This document shows, in pieces, positions 54,001 to 64,000 of a DNA stretch of 64,000 bases. The number at the start of each line of letters is the position of its first letter. Positions within the stretch are counted from its first letter, which is position 1. Source of the DNA: Branchiostoma floridae (lineage: Eukaryota > Chordata > Leptocardii > Amphioxiformes > Branchiostomatidae); contig NC_049993.1 of the NCBI RefSeq assembly GCF_000003815.2, positions 9,019,135 to 9,083,134 of the forward strand, given 5' to 3'. The position numbers and the translations under genes are program-made. The notes under the pieces were generated by a model that made no database searches, was not told where the DNA came from, and worked only from the letters and a program-made list of their open reading frames with translations.

Positions 54001-54738
54001 TGAAGGTCCTTTGTCAAACTGTGTTACAGACATATCCAATACAACAGCTCTATGATCACTGCAGGGGAAAGAGATGATTTCACATGCAGTAGTTTTATCA
54101 AACAAAAAGTCATTAATCAGGAGATAATCTAGTCTCCTGGCTGTAAAAGGGTTTCTCTTAGACCATGTGTAATCCTTGTCTTCACTATGGAAGACTCTCC
54201 AGATGTCAAGTAGTTCAAGGTTGTCAGTCAAATTATTAAAACATTTAACCTCTGCTTTATCATGCTCTTTCCCTGCTACATTGTCGAGATCACGATTGAG
54301 TACTGTATTGAAATCACCAGCTAACATAAAATATTCACCGTCACAACAATGTTCTTGCAGTTGAGTTAGAACCTGTTTGTAGAACAGTTTCTTACTCACT
54401 ACATTGTTAGGAGCATATACATTGAAACAAACAAATTTCTCACCATGGTGTATGAATTTTATACCAATGACCCTCTCAGATATATCTATAAATTCCACAT
54501 TTTTAATGTTGGAACCTTTAGATATCAAAATAACTTGTCCTTTGCTATGACAGGTACCAGGGTGTGCGTAAAGCATCCCTCCCCATTCTGTCTTCCATGT
54601 CTCTATATCAGCACTGCTGATGTAAGTTTCTTGCATAAAAGCAATGTCTATCTTCTTATCTTTAAGGTATTGAAAAACAGTTCGCCGTACCGTTCGTTTC
54701 CTTAAGCCTCGCGTGTTGATGGTGAGTAGTCGAACCAT
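51003..54738 (-). pseudogene. LINE ORF2: endonuclease and reverse transcriptase, one frameshift
   Basis: The first 893 codons (52057-54738) carry an APE-type endonuclease (LLTINTRGLRKRTV, FMQETYIS, LAGDFNTVLNRDLD, SDHRAVVLDM) and a reverse transcriptase (WRPISITNTDYKIGAKILAN, LFLDYSKAFDTIS, GRGVRQGCPLSS, and the catalytic FQYADDTELIL). The frame stops at 52057 just after an A8 run, and the same protein continues in another frame (51003-52070). That part has a zinc-binding C-terminus, WKILHNIYPTKI then CIFCDIIEYIEHFFFDC. Total about 1240 codons. A one-base slip or a sequencing error would explain the break. The order and motifs fit the L1/Tx1 group. Confidence 0.9.
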
Positions 54739-54766
54739 GGGTGTTGATGGAAGATAGACCTAAGTC

Positions 54767-55876
54767 CTACCCATTGTCTTTGTTTCTCCTCTGATCGTTG
54801 TGGCGACCGTCGTCTTTGTACAGTTTGTCCGGCTTCGACTTGTCAGGCGGAGTCAGAACATTCTTTCTCTTCCTAGTTGACCTTGATGTCCCAGGTTGAC
54901 GCCGTTGACCTTGATCTCTAGTGTCCTCAGTGCTGGTGGGCGCTGGGCGCGTTGAACGTGTAAGTCTTCTCTGATTGGTTCCACCAGAGAGACCGGCTTG
55001 TTCCTGATGTGGGGGGTTTGCAATTGACTCTGTCTCACACCGAGTGTTCTCTGCGCCATCACTGTCCCCTGTAACTAGACTCTCGGCTGTCTCATCGGGA
55101 TCACCAGAAGCCCAGTCTGTCCAGTCTTGATCTTCTCCACTATTTTTGTTATTAACGACTGCTTTTGAAGCACTAGTCGATCGAGAGTTGGACGCCTCCC
55201 GGGCAGCTCTGAGTCCTTGCTGAACTTTCTGCTCAACATCTCTTCTTTCTCTTGATTGATTGCTTCTTTCGGCCCTGCACCACTTTTTTGTGTGACCTTT
55301 TTTTCCGCAGTTGTGGCAAGTGATGCGATGAGGGCATTCGTGGAATGCATGGTCCTCTGACTTGCAAGATTTGCAGTTGATATGCTGGCCATCGTGGAAA
55401 ACTGTCACTTCAATGTCAATCAGAGAACCTGTATCCGTAGGGTCAGGTATGCTGTAGGTACCGTACCGCTGGAATGGGTTGGTGATCTTCGACGCATAAC
55501 AGAATCTGTGGCCCGAGTACAGGTGCTGAAAGGGGGAGTCCGCATTCCTGTTCTTCTTCTGATGTCTCAGGACTTCTGTCGTCCTTTCAGCTCTCGAGTC
55601 CACCCATTGTGCAACCTCATCATCCGATACACTATGCGGAATACCATGGATAGAAATCCTGATTTCGGTTTTCCTTAAACCCGTTTTCTGGAAATCCAGG
55701 ATTCCGTAGGATTTTGAACCGACAACCACTCGACCTACGCTGATTGCTTTCGCCTTAGCATCCAGGCATGTAAAATTAATTACCCAGGTGCGCTTCTGGC
55801 TCAGGTACTGTGCGCCTAGGATTTCTCCTGTTACTGTTATACCGTGTTTGTTTGCGAACGCTCTTAAAAAATTCAT
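54767..55876 (-). CDS. LINE ORF1: nucleic-acid-binding protein with zinc knuckles
   Basis: A 369-codon frame. The N-terminal half resembles an RNA-binding fold (GILDFQKTGLRKTEIRISIH). The middle has a CCHC-type knuckle, CHNCGKKGHTKKWC, preceded by a second Cys/His cluster, CKSCKSEDHAFHEC. The C-terminal part is a low-complexity Ser/Thr/Arg/Asp-rich tail. It precedes ORF2 by 28 bp. If the 15-bp flanking match is a true target duplication, the first codons belong to the insertion site and ORF1 is slightly truncated. Confidence 0.85.
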   Translation of the reverse strand: MNFLRAFANKHGITVTGEILGAQYLSQKRTWVINFTCLDAKAKAISVGRVVVGSKSYGILDFQKTGLRKTEIRISIHGIPHSVSDDEVAQWVDSRAERTTEVLRHQKKNRNADSPFQHLYSGHRFCYASKITNPFQRYGTYSIPDPTDTGSLIDIEVTVFHDGQHINCKSCKSEDHAFHECPHRITCHNCGKKGHTKKWCRAERSNQSRERRDVEQKVQQGLRAAREASNSRSTSASKAVVNNKNSGEDQDWTDWASGDPDETAESLVTGDSDGAENTRCETESIANPPHQEQAGLSGGTNQRRLTRSTRPAPTSTEDTRDQGQRRQPGTSRSTRKRKNVLTPPDKSKPDKLYKDDGRHNDQRRNKDNG

Positions 55877-56055
55877 TGCCAGACGGCGATTACACAGTAA
55901 AGTATGCCTCTGGCATCAAACAAGTTGTCGCGGATCTCACCAACCGTTAGAACAGTAGAGAAAGAGGATTAGATCGGATCATGCTTCTGGGTCTTTTTCC
56001 GTGTGTTCACTTGATGTCCTTGTTGAAATCATCCCGTTTTGATGTTTACAACTAA

Positions 56056-56190
56056 ACACATCTGCTTGGAGAATACTATTTGTAACTTTAGGCGGACCTT
56101 GTATACGCACTACCCAGTACATATACGCCGCTGCTCACACGTGGCTGTTTCTGACCTATCAGACCCTATAGCTCTGTTTTCTTTACAAAG
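56056..56190 (+). repeat. Right copy of the direct repeat flanking the LINE
   Basis: Partner of 50709-50840. It begins ACATCTGCTTGGAGAATAC and ends near CTCTGTTTTC. The remainder to 57.05 kb holds a GC-rich patch (about 56.75-56.93 kb, GACCGCGGGAAGGATCGCCC) and no gene that I can support before the peptide at 57055. Confidence 0.75.
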
Positions 56191-57054
56191 TCAAGTCAAA
56201 GTTTCAAAGTTCGCATTGGCTTCTATTGTTCTGTGTGGAGGAAGCAAACTCAAGACACTCGGTGGCTACCATATACAGAACTTGGGTCGCCTAACCCTTT
56301 CACGTAAACAACGGCTCAACCGATATACCGGTAGGTTTTATGATTTTGATGTTGTTGTGCATAAAGATGTTGGCTAGTATTCAAGATGTAGACTATAGCT
56401 ATGGACGGTTAGGTCACAGAACTCACTCATAGCAAGAAAATGATTTTCGACCTTTCCGAGTTTGTTTTGTCACAAGTCTTCAGCGACTTTGAAAGACTAG
56501 CTAGTAGGCAACCACTCCGACCAATTCCCAACCATAGTTAGGCGATGTATAGAGTCTATAGACCATGGTCGGCTATGTGTGACAGCGGCTTAATATCTCT
56601 TTCGGTCGTGTAGCCATGCAAAAATGATGGTTGAAGCATTTTAGCGTTGTAAATTCTTGATTTCCTATGGATTTATGTTGATGAGAATATAGTATACTTG
56701 ATAACAAGTATAGATATAGATTCCAACACGGTGTATTCCGTACCACCGAGGTACCAGCCCGACCGCGGGAAGGATCGCCCGAAGGCCGGCGGGTGATCCG
56801 ACCCGCGGGTAAGGCTGGGACCGCTCGAAATGGTTCGATTCACTCGAAGAAAGCCTGTGTGATACAAACTTCGAACCTGTGTGATACGGAAAGTTATCAC
56901 ACGGTCCGGAACACCCGTATCGAACGTTTTCGCGTCACAGGTATGACATAAGAAGGGATATTGCCTGTGAAGTTCTTTCTGTACCGTTGTTATGACGTAT
57001 TGATACTGTGTTAGGACTCTTGATCCGAAACAATTTCATACGTGTAGGTGAAAG

Positions 57055-57868
57055 ATGAAAGGACACATGAAAGCCCTGCTCCTGTTAATCGTGTTGGTTG
57101 CCATGGTGCCTGACGGTGCTGTTGGACGCTGCCCGCCACACTGCGGGTACCCTTGCCCGCCATTCTGCGGCTTTAAACCGGCTGCTCCAGAGCGCAAACC
57201 GCGAGACCTGCCAGCAGGTACGAGTGCCACGACATATGGCATGACATAGCTATAGAAATGTTACCGATAGAGAAAAGCATAGATTCGCACAGTAAAAGGA
57301 TTTTTAGCCTGTGGTAACTTAATATTTAGATTTGCCCTGTAATTTTGCATACATAGTCGTTTCTTCGTAGCAACGGCACAGTGGTCTGCCTCTCTGACGC
57401 TCAGCCGAATCGCGCAATTCATGTGGCTCCTGAGGTATGAGTTTGACTTTGACCGCTTGACAGTCAACGTCTGCTTATTGCTTGTTTATGTATTTGTTCT
57501 TTGGAGGGCTGGTGCATTGATTTATCCCTAAATGTTGAACATCTAGCATAATGTAAAGAACCAAACACACGTATCTATCAGGGGTGACCCGGTATACTGA
57601 TAACTATCACGTGCACATTTTGTATCATTTTGTATAAGGCACATTGAGGAGTGTCCATACCACCTCTGTCATCAATGGTCAATTTTCTGTCAAAATAGCA
57701 TATACTCATTTGACAGTAAGGGGAGGCGGTACTTGTAAACCGAATCCTGTAAAATGATGTGTATCTGTCATTTTTTTATCGCGCTTTCTTTTGTTTGCAG
57801 ATGGAGCCTCGACCGAGATTGTGCATGAGGCAAACGAAAACGAGGCCCCACACCATCCTCTTATCTGA
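57055..57868 (+). CDS. Small secreted Cys/Pro-rich peptide (two exons)
   Basis: Unrecognised. Exon 1 (57055-57217) starts at an ATG with a strong signal peptide (KALLLLIVLVAMVPDGAVG). The mature part has four Cys in two tandem CPP-x-CG units (RCPPHCGYPCPPFCGF), then a basic PERKPRDLPA. Exon 2 (57801-57868) joins in phase and adds an acidic tail with EANENEAPHHPLI and a stop, giving 76 aa. The acceptor TTTGCAG is good. Peptides of this shape can be hormones, antimicrobial peptides or secreted matrix proteins; nothing in the sequence chooses. An in-frame ATG at codon 5 is the alternative start. Confidence 0.62.
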
Positions 57869-58347
57869 CCATGACGTGGATACAGCACATACAGCAGCAT
57901 TTATACGTACTGCAGAGATTGTACACAATAGCACTTATCCCTTTCGTCTGTCACACAGCAGGGCAACCGATCGGTCGACGAATCTTCGAGCTTGAAATTA
58001 AGATTTTCGGCAGTAATGCGCCCGAAGATCACGCAACTTTTAAGAGAGACTGTGAATAATAGGAAAAAAGTAAGCTATTGCTAGACTGTCGACTTAAATG
58101 TCGGGCGCCGTCTGGCGATTTAACTCCGAAGCGCGTCGACTGTGTAACAGCTACGCATGCTTTAGGACATCTATTTCAACCATTTTGCCTAACTGTTTCA
58201 GTATCATGAGTATTTTATACCCAAGTTGAATACCATTGTTTGTTCGCTTGTAAATCTAGGACCTTGATTTTCAAATAGGTAACCATTCATATCTACTCAT
58301 TAATTAAAATAAAAACAAGACTGCTTATACAAAATGTATTTATTGAC

Positions 58348-59650
58348 ATTATTACCTCCATGAAATGTCATAGAATGGAGGTTATATTTTCTGTTATGTG
58401 TCTCTGTCTGTGTAGATGATTACTCAAGAACGGCTGGATGGATTGGTTTCATACTTGTTGTGTTGGTGGGCTGTGATGAAAGCTCGAATCGATGAGATCT
58501 TGGGAGCCGTATCTGTCGTTATAATCGATGTAATAATATCAGAAATCACCCCTATATTTGAGATATATTGGTACAGGCATCGTGCTGTACTGTATGTGTT
58601 TGTTAATGGGCTTAGCTGCAAGCAGATAGTGAGGTGACAGCTGTTTGGGGAACCCCCAGTAGTTTTATTTATGTCTGCTTAGGACTGTTTGAAATATTTG
58701 TAACAGTTGGCACAGTAGTTACCTCCATGAAATGTCATGGAGTTTATATTTTCTGTTATGTGTCTCTGTCTGTGTACAAGATTACTCAAGAACGGCTGGA
58801 TGGATTGGTTTCATACCTGTTGTGTTGGTGGGCTGTGATGAAAGCACGAATCGATGTGATTTGGGGCGCCGTATCTGTCGTTATAATTAGCTTCGCCAAG
58901 AAGCTTATGTTTTTGCCGACTTGGGTCTGTATGTAGGTCAACAGGATATAACTCGAGAAATTGTGGATGGAACTTTTTTATTTTTTGCAGGTGTGTAGCG
59001 GTTGTTTAAAGGCATGCCTAGTTCGAAAATGGGTTACCTGGCGTTTTCCTATGGTACATTAGCGAGCTTGGTATTTTTTTTTGGTGTTTTTTCGGGAGGC
59101 ATAAGTCAAATGTAGCTGGGCGATTTCCACGATATTTGGCAGGTCTGTAGCGGCTGTGGAAAGGATTGCCATGTGCGAGAATGGTTTAGCTACCTTTTAC
59201 CTATGGTGCTGTAGCTGGCTTTGTATGTAAGTGCGTTTGTCTGTAAGCAAGATAACTCGAGATGTTCTTGATGGATGTTAATGATATTTGGTTGATAGGT
59301 AGGGGACACAGAAAGGAAGGTCAAGTTCGATAATGGGCCTCCTGGCAAATTGTTTTGGTACTGCAAGTGAGCATCAAAGTTTGCGCCTAAATTTTCCAGA
59401 AGTGCCAGGTTCGTGATTTTTTACTGGTGGATAGCTGTTGGTACTAGGAGTCAATGGTCTAATTTTGGGCCCCCTAGCAGCTTGTTTGGAATTGCAGTGG
59501 GTGTTATATTTCGTAACTTTTTAGATGGATAACTCCTGAGGGGATTGATGGATATTTTTTGTTTTTGGTAGGTAGGTACTTTGGATGATTATCAACATAA
59601 TGAGATGCAAATTATATAAATCACTCTGTATTTAATATAATTACTTAGGG
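58348..59650. repeat. Nested copies of the 'ACCTCCATGAAATGTCATGG' repeat family
   Basis: Two copies of the family start lie at about 58351 and 58716, both followed by AAGAACGGCTGGATGGATTG, GTTGGTGGGCTGTGATGAAAG and a GCCGTATCTGTCGTTATAA block. From 58.9 kb, 150-bp-like units with ATAACTCGAGA and TTTTGGGCCCCCTAGCAGC follow. Reading frames over these copies are repeat products. Confidence 0.7.
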
Positions 59651-61405
59651 AAACTTCTATAACGGTTGAAAAATACTTGTGACGGAGTCACCTGAAAGGA
59701 CTTGAATCGACCCATAGATGTCTAAAAATAGAGAAGAAGTATGTCAAAGGAGCCAGTGGAAGCAGGGGCTCCCTGATAAACAGACGTTGTCTTGGAAGCA
59801 TGAAATTCTGATTGACCAGGGATGTTACTAGGTCATCCGTGTACTATTCCGCCAGGATGGAGTCTGGTAGAGACTACTGGCTGAAAAATGCCTATAAATG
59901 GTCATGGTTCATGTTAGCAAAATACAAAGCCTGACCGTGTCCAACACGTATCTATAAAATTAAGCAATTAAATAGCTTGCTGAATTGATGTCAATACGAC
60001 GGCACACAGCAAAGGATTCATAGCAGTTGAAATATAACATATCTATATACAAGTGTTGCTTATATCTATATACAGATCAACAATAAAAGCAACACTATAT
60101 CATGGGAACGGTAAAAATGTAGTAGAGGGAACTTGACGAATATCACTTGATATAAAGATGTAGAGCTAATATCTACGAGACACTTCAGGTGTATTTTCTT
60201 ATGATGGACTGCAAGGAAACTTGGTGTTCCATGTGCCAGTAACACTACATGGGTCTAAACAAACGAATAAGTACTATGTAAAGTCAGTAATATAACATAA
60301 TTGAACAATGACGGCTTGTAACACATAGTACTTACATCTGTGAACTAGGTTAAAACAACAAGTGACCAAGTGCTGGGACAAGACAAACCCAACATGTTGA
60401 AGAACAGCACTTAGGTCAAAAGGGTCACCGTCAATTATCCACGCATTCCTCAACTCTTAACAGAGATGTCATGTTGTAAGGGAAAGGTCGGCTAGAAAGA
60501 ACTGACATCATTGCGAGAAATACAAATCGCCAAAGGTGACAGGCGGCTGTCATCGGACAGTCGCAGAAATCATAACCTTGGACTCTGTAAAATACCTCTG
60601 ACTTAACTCGCGACTGCAAAACTTTACTTTCTATTTTCATGAGATTGAAACAAACGTTCACCAAGGCGGGGGTCGTAGCAATCCTTACATATGGCCCTTA
60701 GATGACCCTTGGTGAGTTAAAAAGTTCCGTAAATTGGAAGGAACAACTGTTACAGTAGCCGGGGTTTGGTGAGTGACGAATGCAATTATCGGCGTGACTT
60801 CCTGTGGTTTCCAGGTTTCCAAGACCTACCCACATACCAAATATCACTTCAATCCATTCAGCCGGTCTTCAATTTGCTGGTTTCTACATACATACATACA
60901 TACATACATACATACATACAAACGCTACCCAAAACATAACCAGCTCTCCGAAAGTAATTATGACAACACAAAATAGAACAGTAACCTCATACCTGTACAA
61001 ATTGTTCTGATTATGCAAAGACATTCATTCACATCGCCAAAACATTTGCTGCATTATGTACACCGACAGAATAGACTAATCTACTCACAATGTTCATAAT
61101 CCAACCAACCACTACATGATGTGACTAGATAACATATGGACTTATACACATTAATCATTCAAAAAGAACTATCTTCCATAGAAATTGTTTATTTGGCGAA
61201 GATATGTGTTCGAGGAACTCTAGTTGATGTAATAATATCAGAAATCCCCCCTATATCTGCGATATATTGGAACAGGCATCGTGCTTTAAGTGTTTGTTAA
61301 TGGGCTTAGCTGCAAGCAGATAGTGAGGTGATTTGTATGACAGCTGTTTGGGGAACCCCGAGTTTTTTGAATATGATAATTAGATTTATTTATGTCTGCT
61401 TAGGA
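58527..61405 (+). repeat. Separated direct duplication (58527-58680 and 61227-61405)
   Basis: GATGTAATAATATCAGAAAT, CAGGCATCGTGCT, GGGCTTAGCTGCAAGCAGAT, CAGCTGTTTGGGGAACC and TTTATGTCTGCTTAGGA occur in the same order at both places, about 2.7 kb apart, with small indels. The second copy directly follows a GAACTCTAGTT repeat end, so the first copy may have been split from it by nested insertion. Confidence 0.75.
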
Positions 61406-64000
61406 TATCATGGAGATGTGAAGCGTAAGTATAATTGTAAGAAGTTGAGGTACATTTAACGGTAATGCTTAAAAGGTATGGATGTCTCACATACTGTACT
61501 GCTGATTTGAGTGACATGGTGATTAAAATGCCATTAGGTCCTCTCATCTTAGATGGGTTGGGTGTCAGAAGTTTTATGGGTGATACAGATGTTCTGATTT
61601 CGTTACGATAAGGGACAGTTGTTAGTTGTCTCTTTCGTAGCCAATGGTACTTGTTTTTTAGCAGACGGGGTTGGCGCCAAGTATTCATCTTACAGTTGAT
61701 GTAGGGCTATCAGAGGAAAGTGTGCATCTCATTTTTGTACCGTGTGAACAGCTGATGTTATGACATATTGGTGGAAAATCAAATCACCATCTGACTAAAG
61801 TTGGCCACATCCCTTCTTCTTTCTGAGTTTCCCAACTTCCTCCCACCACACCGCTCTGAGGCACATAGTCGAACCTCAATAATGCTGACAACCTTAGACA
61901 GTTTAAATGCCAAACATCAAGCTTAAGGAACACCACGCTACCATATGCCGTCGACCTCTTAAACGCACATTACACAATTAAGTGTCACATTTTAATAATT
62001 ACTAATCAGATGGACATCCTCTGTGTCATTAAATAAATACACCACTACTTTCCCATAACATTTATAACCATTACTCTCAAATACAACCGACTATAAACAT
62101 ACATACCATCCACAAAAAAGCAATAAATATTTCATGGAGGTATGAGGTCCCCGAACTCTAGTTCTAACACTGTTTCTTTCTCTAGATTGCAGCTTCTTGC
62201 TGCGACTGCTGGGGTGGTGAGACATCGCCAGTGCTACTTACCTGAGAGATCTTCTGCTTACAGCCATACATTCTGATTTACTAGATGGACGCTGGTGCTT
62301 GTGTGGTTGCCAGGTGATCAACTTGAAAGCTACCCAAATCTCACTTATAGTGAACGCCCACATTAAATGAGCACCCAAAATAGCATCATCACGCCTTCAA
62401 TTAAACTCTGTGGTGGAATGATAATCCGGCTTTTAGATCGTATTGTGAAATGACCTGAGGCTATCATAGTTCCTGAATAGCAATTGGTCAATTAAACCAG
62501 GATGTGATATTTTTGATGTGTGGTAATGGTCATAACATTTTCCGTCTGCACTTCAACGTAACCAATCAGCGTCCACATCACACTAAACTGGTTGCACAAC
62601 ACAGTTTTTATCCGCGGTAAAGATTAGTGCGACTGAAATCTCCAATCTGTCTACCTTGATGTTGTATCATTACGGAAATTTGTACACTATTTGTAAGCTT
62701 TATAACGATATATAGTTGTAATGTAAAATCCTGCGAGGCTTTAATTGTGTGTTGGTGTGATAAGCCGGCTTTTAGAGCGTATTGCTAATTGACTAGAGGC
62801 TATGAATCGCTAGGGGACCTCATTGACTCATAAGAAGATCCAGATAACTGACATTCCGTGACTGTTAAAAATTGATCATAAATCGTCAACATGCAGGAAT
62901 GAAACTCCTTATTCCTGATTCGTGATATGTAGATAGTTGGGATGAGTTTCTACTAGCAGTGTGTAAATGGCACTAGACCGAACTGTCGCTTTTGCGGTTT
63001 GCTAGGAGCTTGTAAAACTATTATTTGTCTAAAGGTATTCTAAAAGATAGACGCTTAGCTTGAATGAAAACTTTATTTCTGAGTATGATGTACTCAGAGA
63101 AAAGGCTAATAATGTTATATACTAGTATACATATATACAGAGCTCCGAGCAGATGTTGAGGTGAAAGCTCGTAATGCTCTCTGAGTGACGGCCAGGCTTG
63201 TTTGACAGTATCTATCCCCATATAAACAAACGAACAGTCAAGTCTAAGGTTAAAGCTTTCAAAGGAAATCAGACAAGGTTCATATATATCCTTGAAATAC
63301 TCAATACGCACAATACATGATGTGTAAATGAATGTAGGTGGCGCTTCGACAGGCAAACATGGTGGATCATGGGTTCCTCGCGCGGTGCCGAAAAGTCATT
63401 CCTTTTTATTTGAACTGGTACCGTAAAGGTTATTCTATATGTGTCATGATACTTGGACATATCTTGGAATATCTTCACTGACTTGAAGTCTAAGTTAATG
63501 TAATTCTCACATCATAAAGGTACCCCACTGTATACCCCATGAGAGCCCAATCTGCAGTACCTCCCCCGGCCGCGTCCTGAAAAGTCGCTAAAGCGACCGC
63601 CAAATTACTAATTTTCCGTCTTTTCGGGAATGGGGAAATGGCGAAAGGCTCGGAAAGGGTTTTAATTTTTTACATTCATTTAACTTCGAATTCGATAATG
63701 TGACCTTTTAAAATCATAAATGGAAATATTTAAGACATTTCAGTCACAAAAAAACATGGGATAATAGATCACAAATGACAAGTAGCCTGGGAACCATCCG
63801 GAAAGTAGTTCGCTCCGGAGTTTATGATACATTAGATACAGTCACTTCTCGCTCTAACATTTATTATGCACTACATGTATATACAGTCGCTTCTCTGCTG
63901 AGTAGCAAAAGCGAGCATAGGAGCTATAAAACTACTACCCGGGTGATAATTACCAGGCTGGTACAAGTAGATAAATACGGCACTTCTTGTTCACTATTGT
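59650..64000. other. Gene-free tail of the window
   Basis: No coding region with splice or domain support. Contents include a fragment of the hAT terminus (GGAGTCTGGTAGAGACTA) near 59.86 kb, a (CATA)n microsatellite at about 60889-60921, a TTTCATGGAGGTATGAGG/GAACTCTAGTT repeat end at 62132-62162, and a pair of about 50-bp direct repeats (CCGGCTTTTAGA, then CGTATTG) at about 62427 and 62765. Confidence 0.5.

Larger units (their letters stand above)
50916..55876 (-). mobile_element. Nearly intact non-LTR retrotransposon (L1/Tx1-type LINE)
   Basis: On the minus strand it has ORF1, ORF2, a short 3' UTR with AATAAA near 50.97 kb and an A-tail of about 22 nt (50916-50937). ORF1 and ORF2 are separated by 28 bp. 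Only one break is visible, in an A8 run inside ORF2. Few defects suggest a recent insertion. A 15-bp match (TCTCCTGTTACTGTT) at 50903-50917 and 55824-55838 could be the target duplication; if so, the element ends at about 55823. Confidence 0.9.

Noticed and set aside
57055-57217. Cys-rich peptide as a venom-type toxin
   Set aside because: Four Cys with CPP-x-CG spacing do not match a toxin scaffold that I can name; left as an unassigned secreted peptide.
58416-58936. Two similar frames with ITQERLDGLVSYLLCWW
   Set aside because: They are two copies of an interspersed repeat also found at 45.4 kb; no gene structure.
63021-63478. Minus-strand frames near the right edge
   Set aside because: No splice-consistent partner exons, domains or good start context.

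Overview
The window is intron-rich animal DNA with GT-AG introns, short exons, AATAAA signals and abundant transposons. Vertebrate-like genes with short introns, a chordate-type ERCC8/NDUFAF2/SMIM15 neighbourhood and dense small terminal-inverted-repeat (TIR) elements suggest a cephalochordate (amphioxus, Branchiostoma). The organism is inferred; the gene identities rest on translated exons. There are three runs of exactly 100 N (scaffold gaps).

Layout. (1) 0.3-20.6 kb, plus strand: a 33-exon receptor-type protein tyrosine phosphatase. All exon phases join to give about 1599 residues: signal peptide, two PAN/apple-like modules, EGF, Ig, about five FN3 modules, one transmembrane helix and two PTP domains. 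A 4.4-kb TTAA-flanked DNA transposon, itself hit by a hAT element, sits in intron 10. (2) 20.7-25.5 kb, minus strand, tail to tail with the phosphatase: a 351-residue protein with two NADAR domains, made by duplication of a three-exon cassette. (3) 27.6-41.5 kb: SMIM15 (+), NDUFAF2 (-) and ERCC8/CSA (+). From memory, human 5q12 has the same order and relative orientations. NDUFAF2 and ERCC8 share a 248-bp bidirectional promoter. ERCC8 carries minisatellites built across its own splice junctions: a 112-bp unit over the exon 5 donor and fourteen copies of a 94-bp unit over the exon 8 acceptor. (4) 44.6-45.0 kb: an unrecognised one-exon candidate type I membrane protein. (5) 47.4-50.2 kb: a four-exon arylacetamide-deacetylase-like serine hydrolase. 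(6) 50.9-55.9 kb, minus strand: a nearly intact L1/Tx1-type LINE. (7) 57.1-57.9 kb: a two-exon small secreted Cys/Pro-rich peptide. (8) 58-64 kb: repeats with no gene that I can support.

The protein genes look like unrelated housekeeping, receptor and enzyme genes. The functional links are between neighbours: the shared NDUFAF2/ERCC8 promoter, a probable shared NADAR/SMIM15 upstream region, and two convergent 3' ends. The most unusual material is the splice-site-bearing minisatellites in ERCC8, the PAN-containing phosphatase, the double-NADAR protein, and a TA-flanked element packed with about 22-nt near-palindromes (31.86-33.12 kb).
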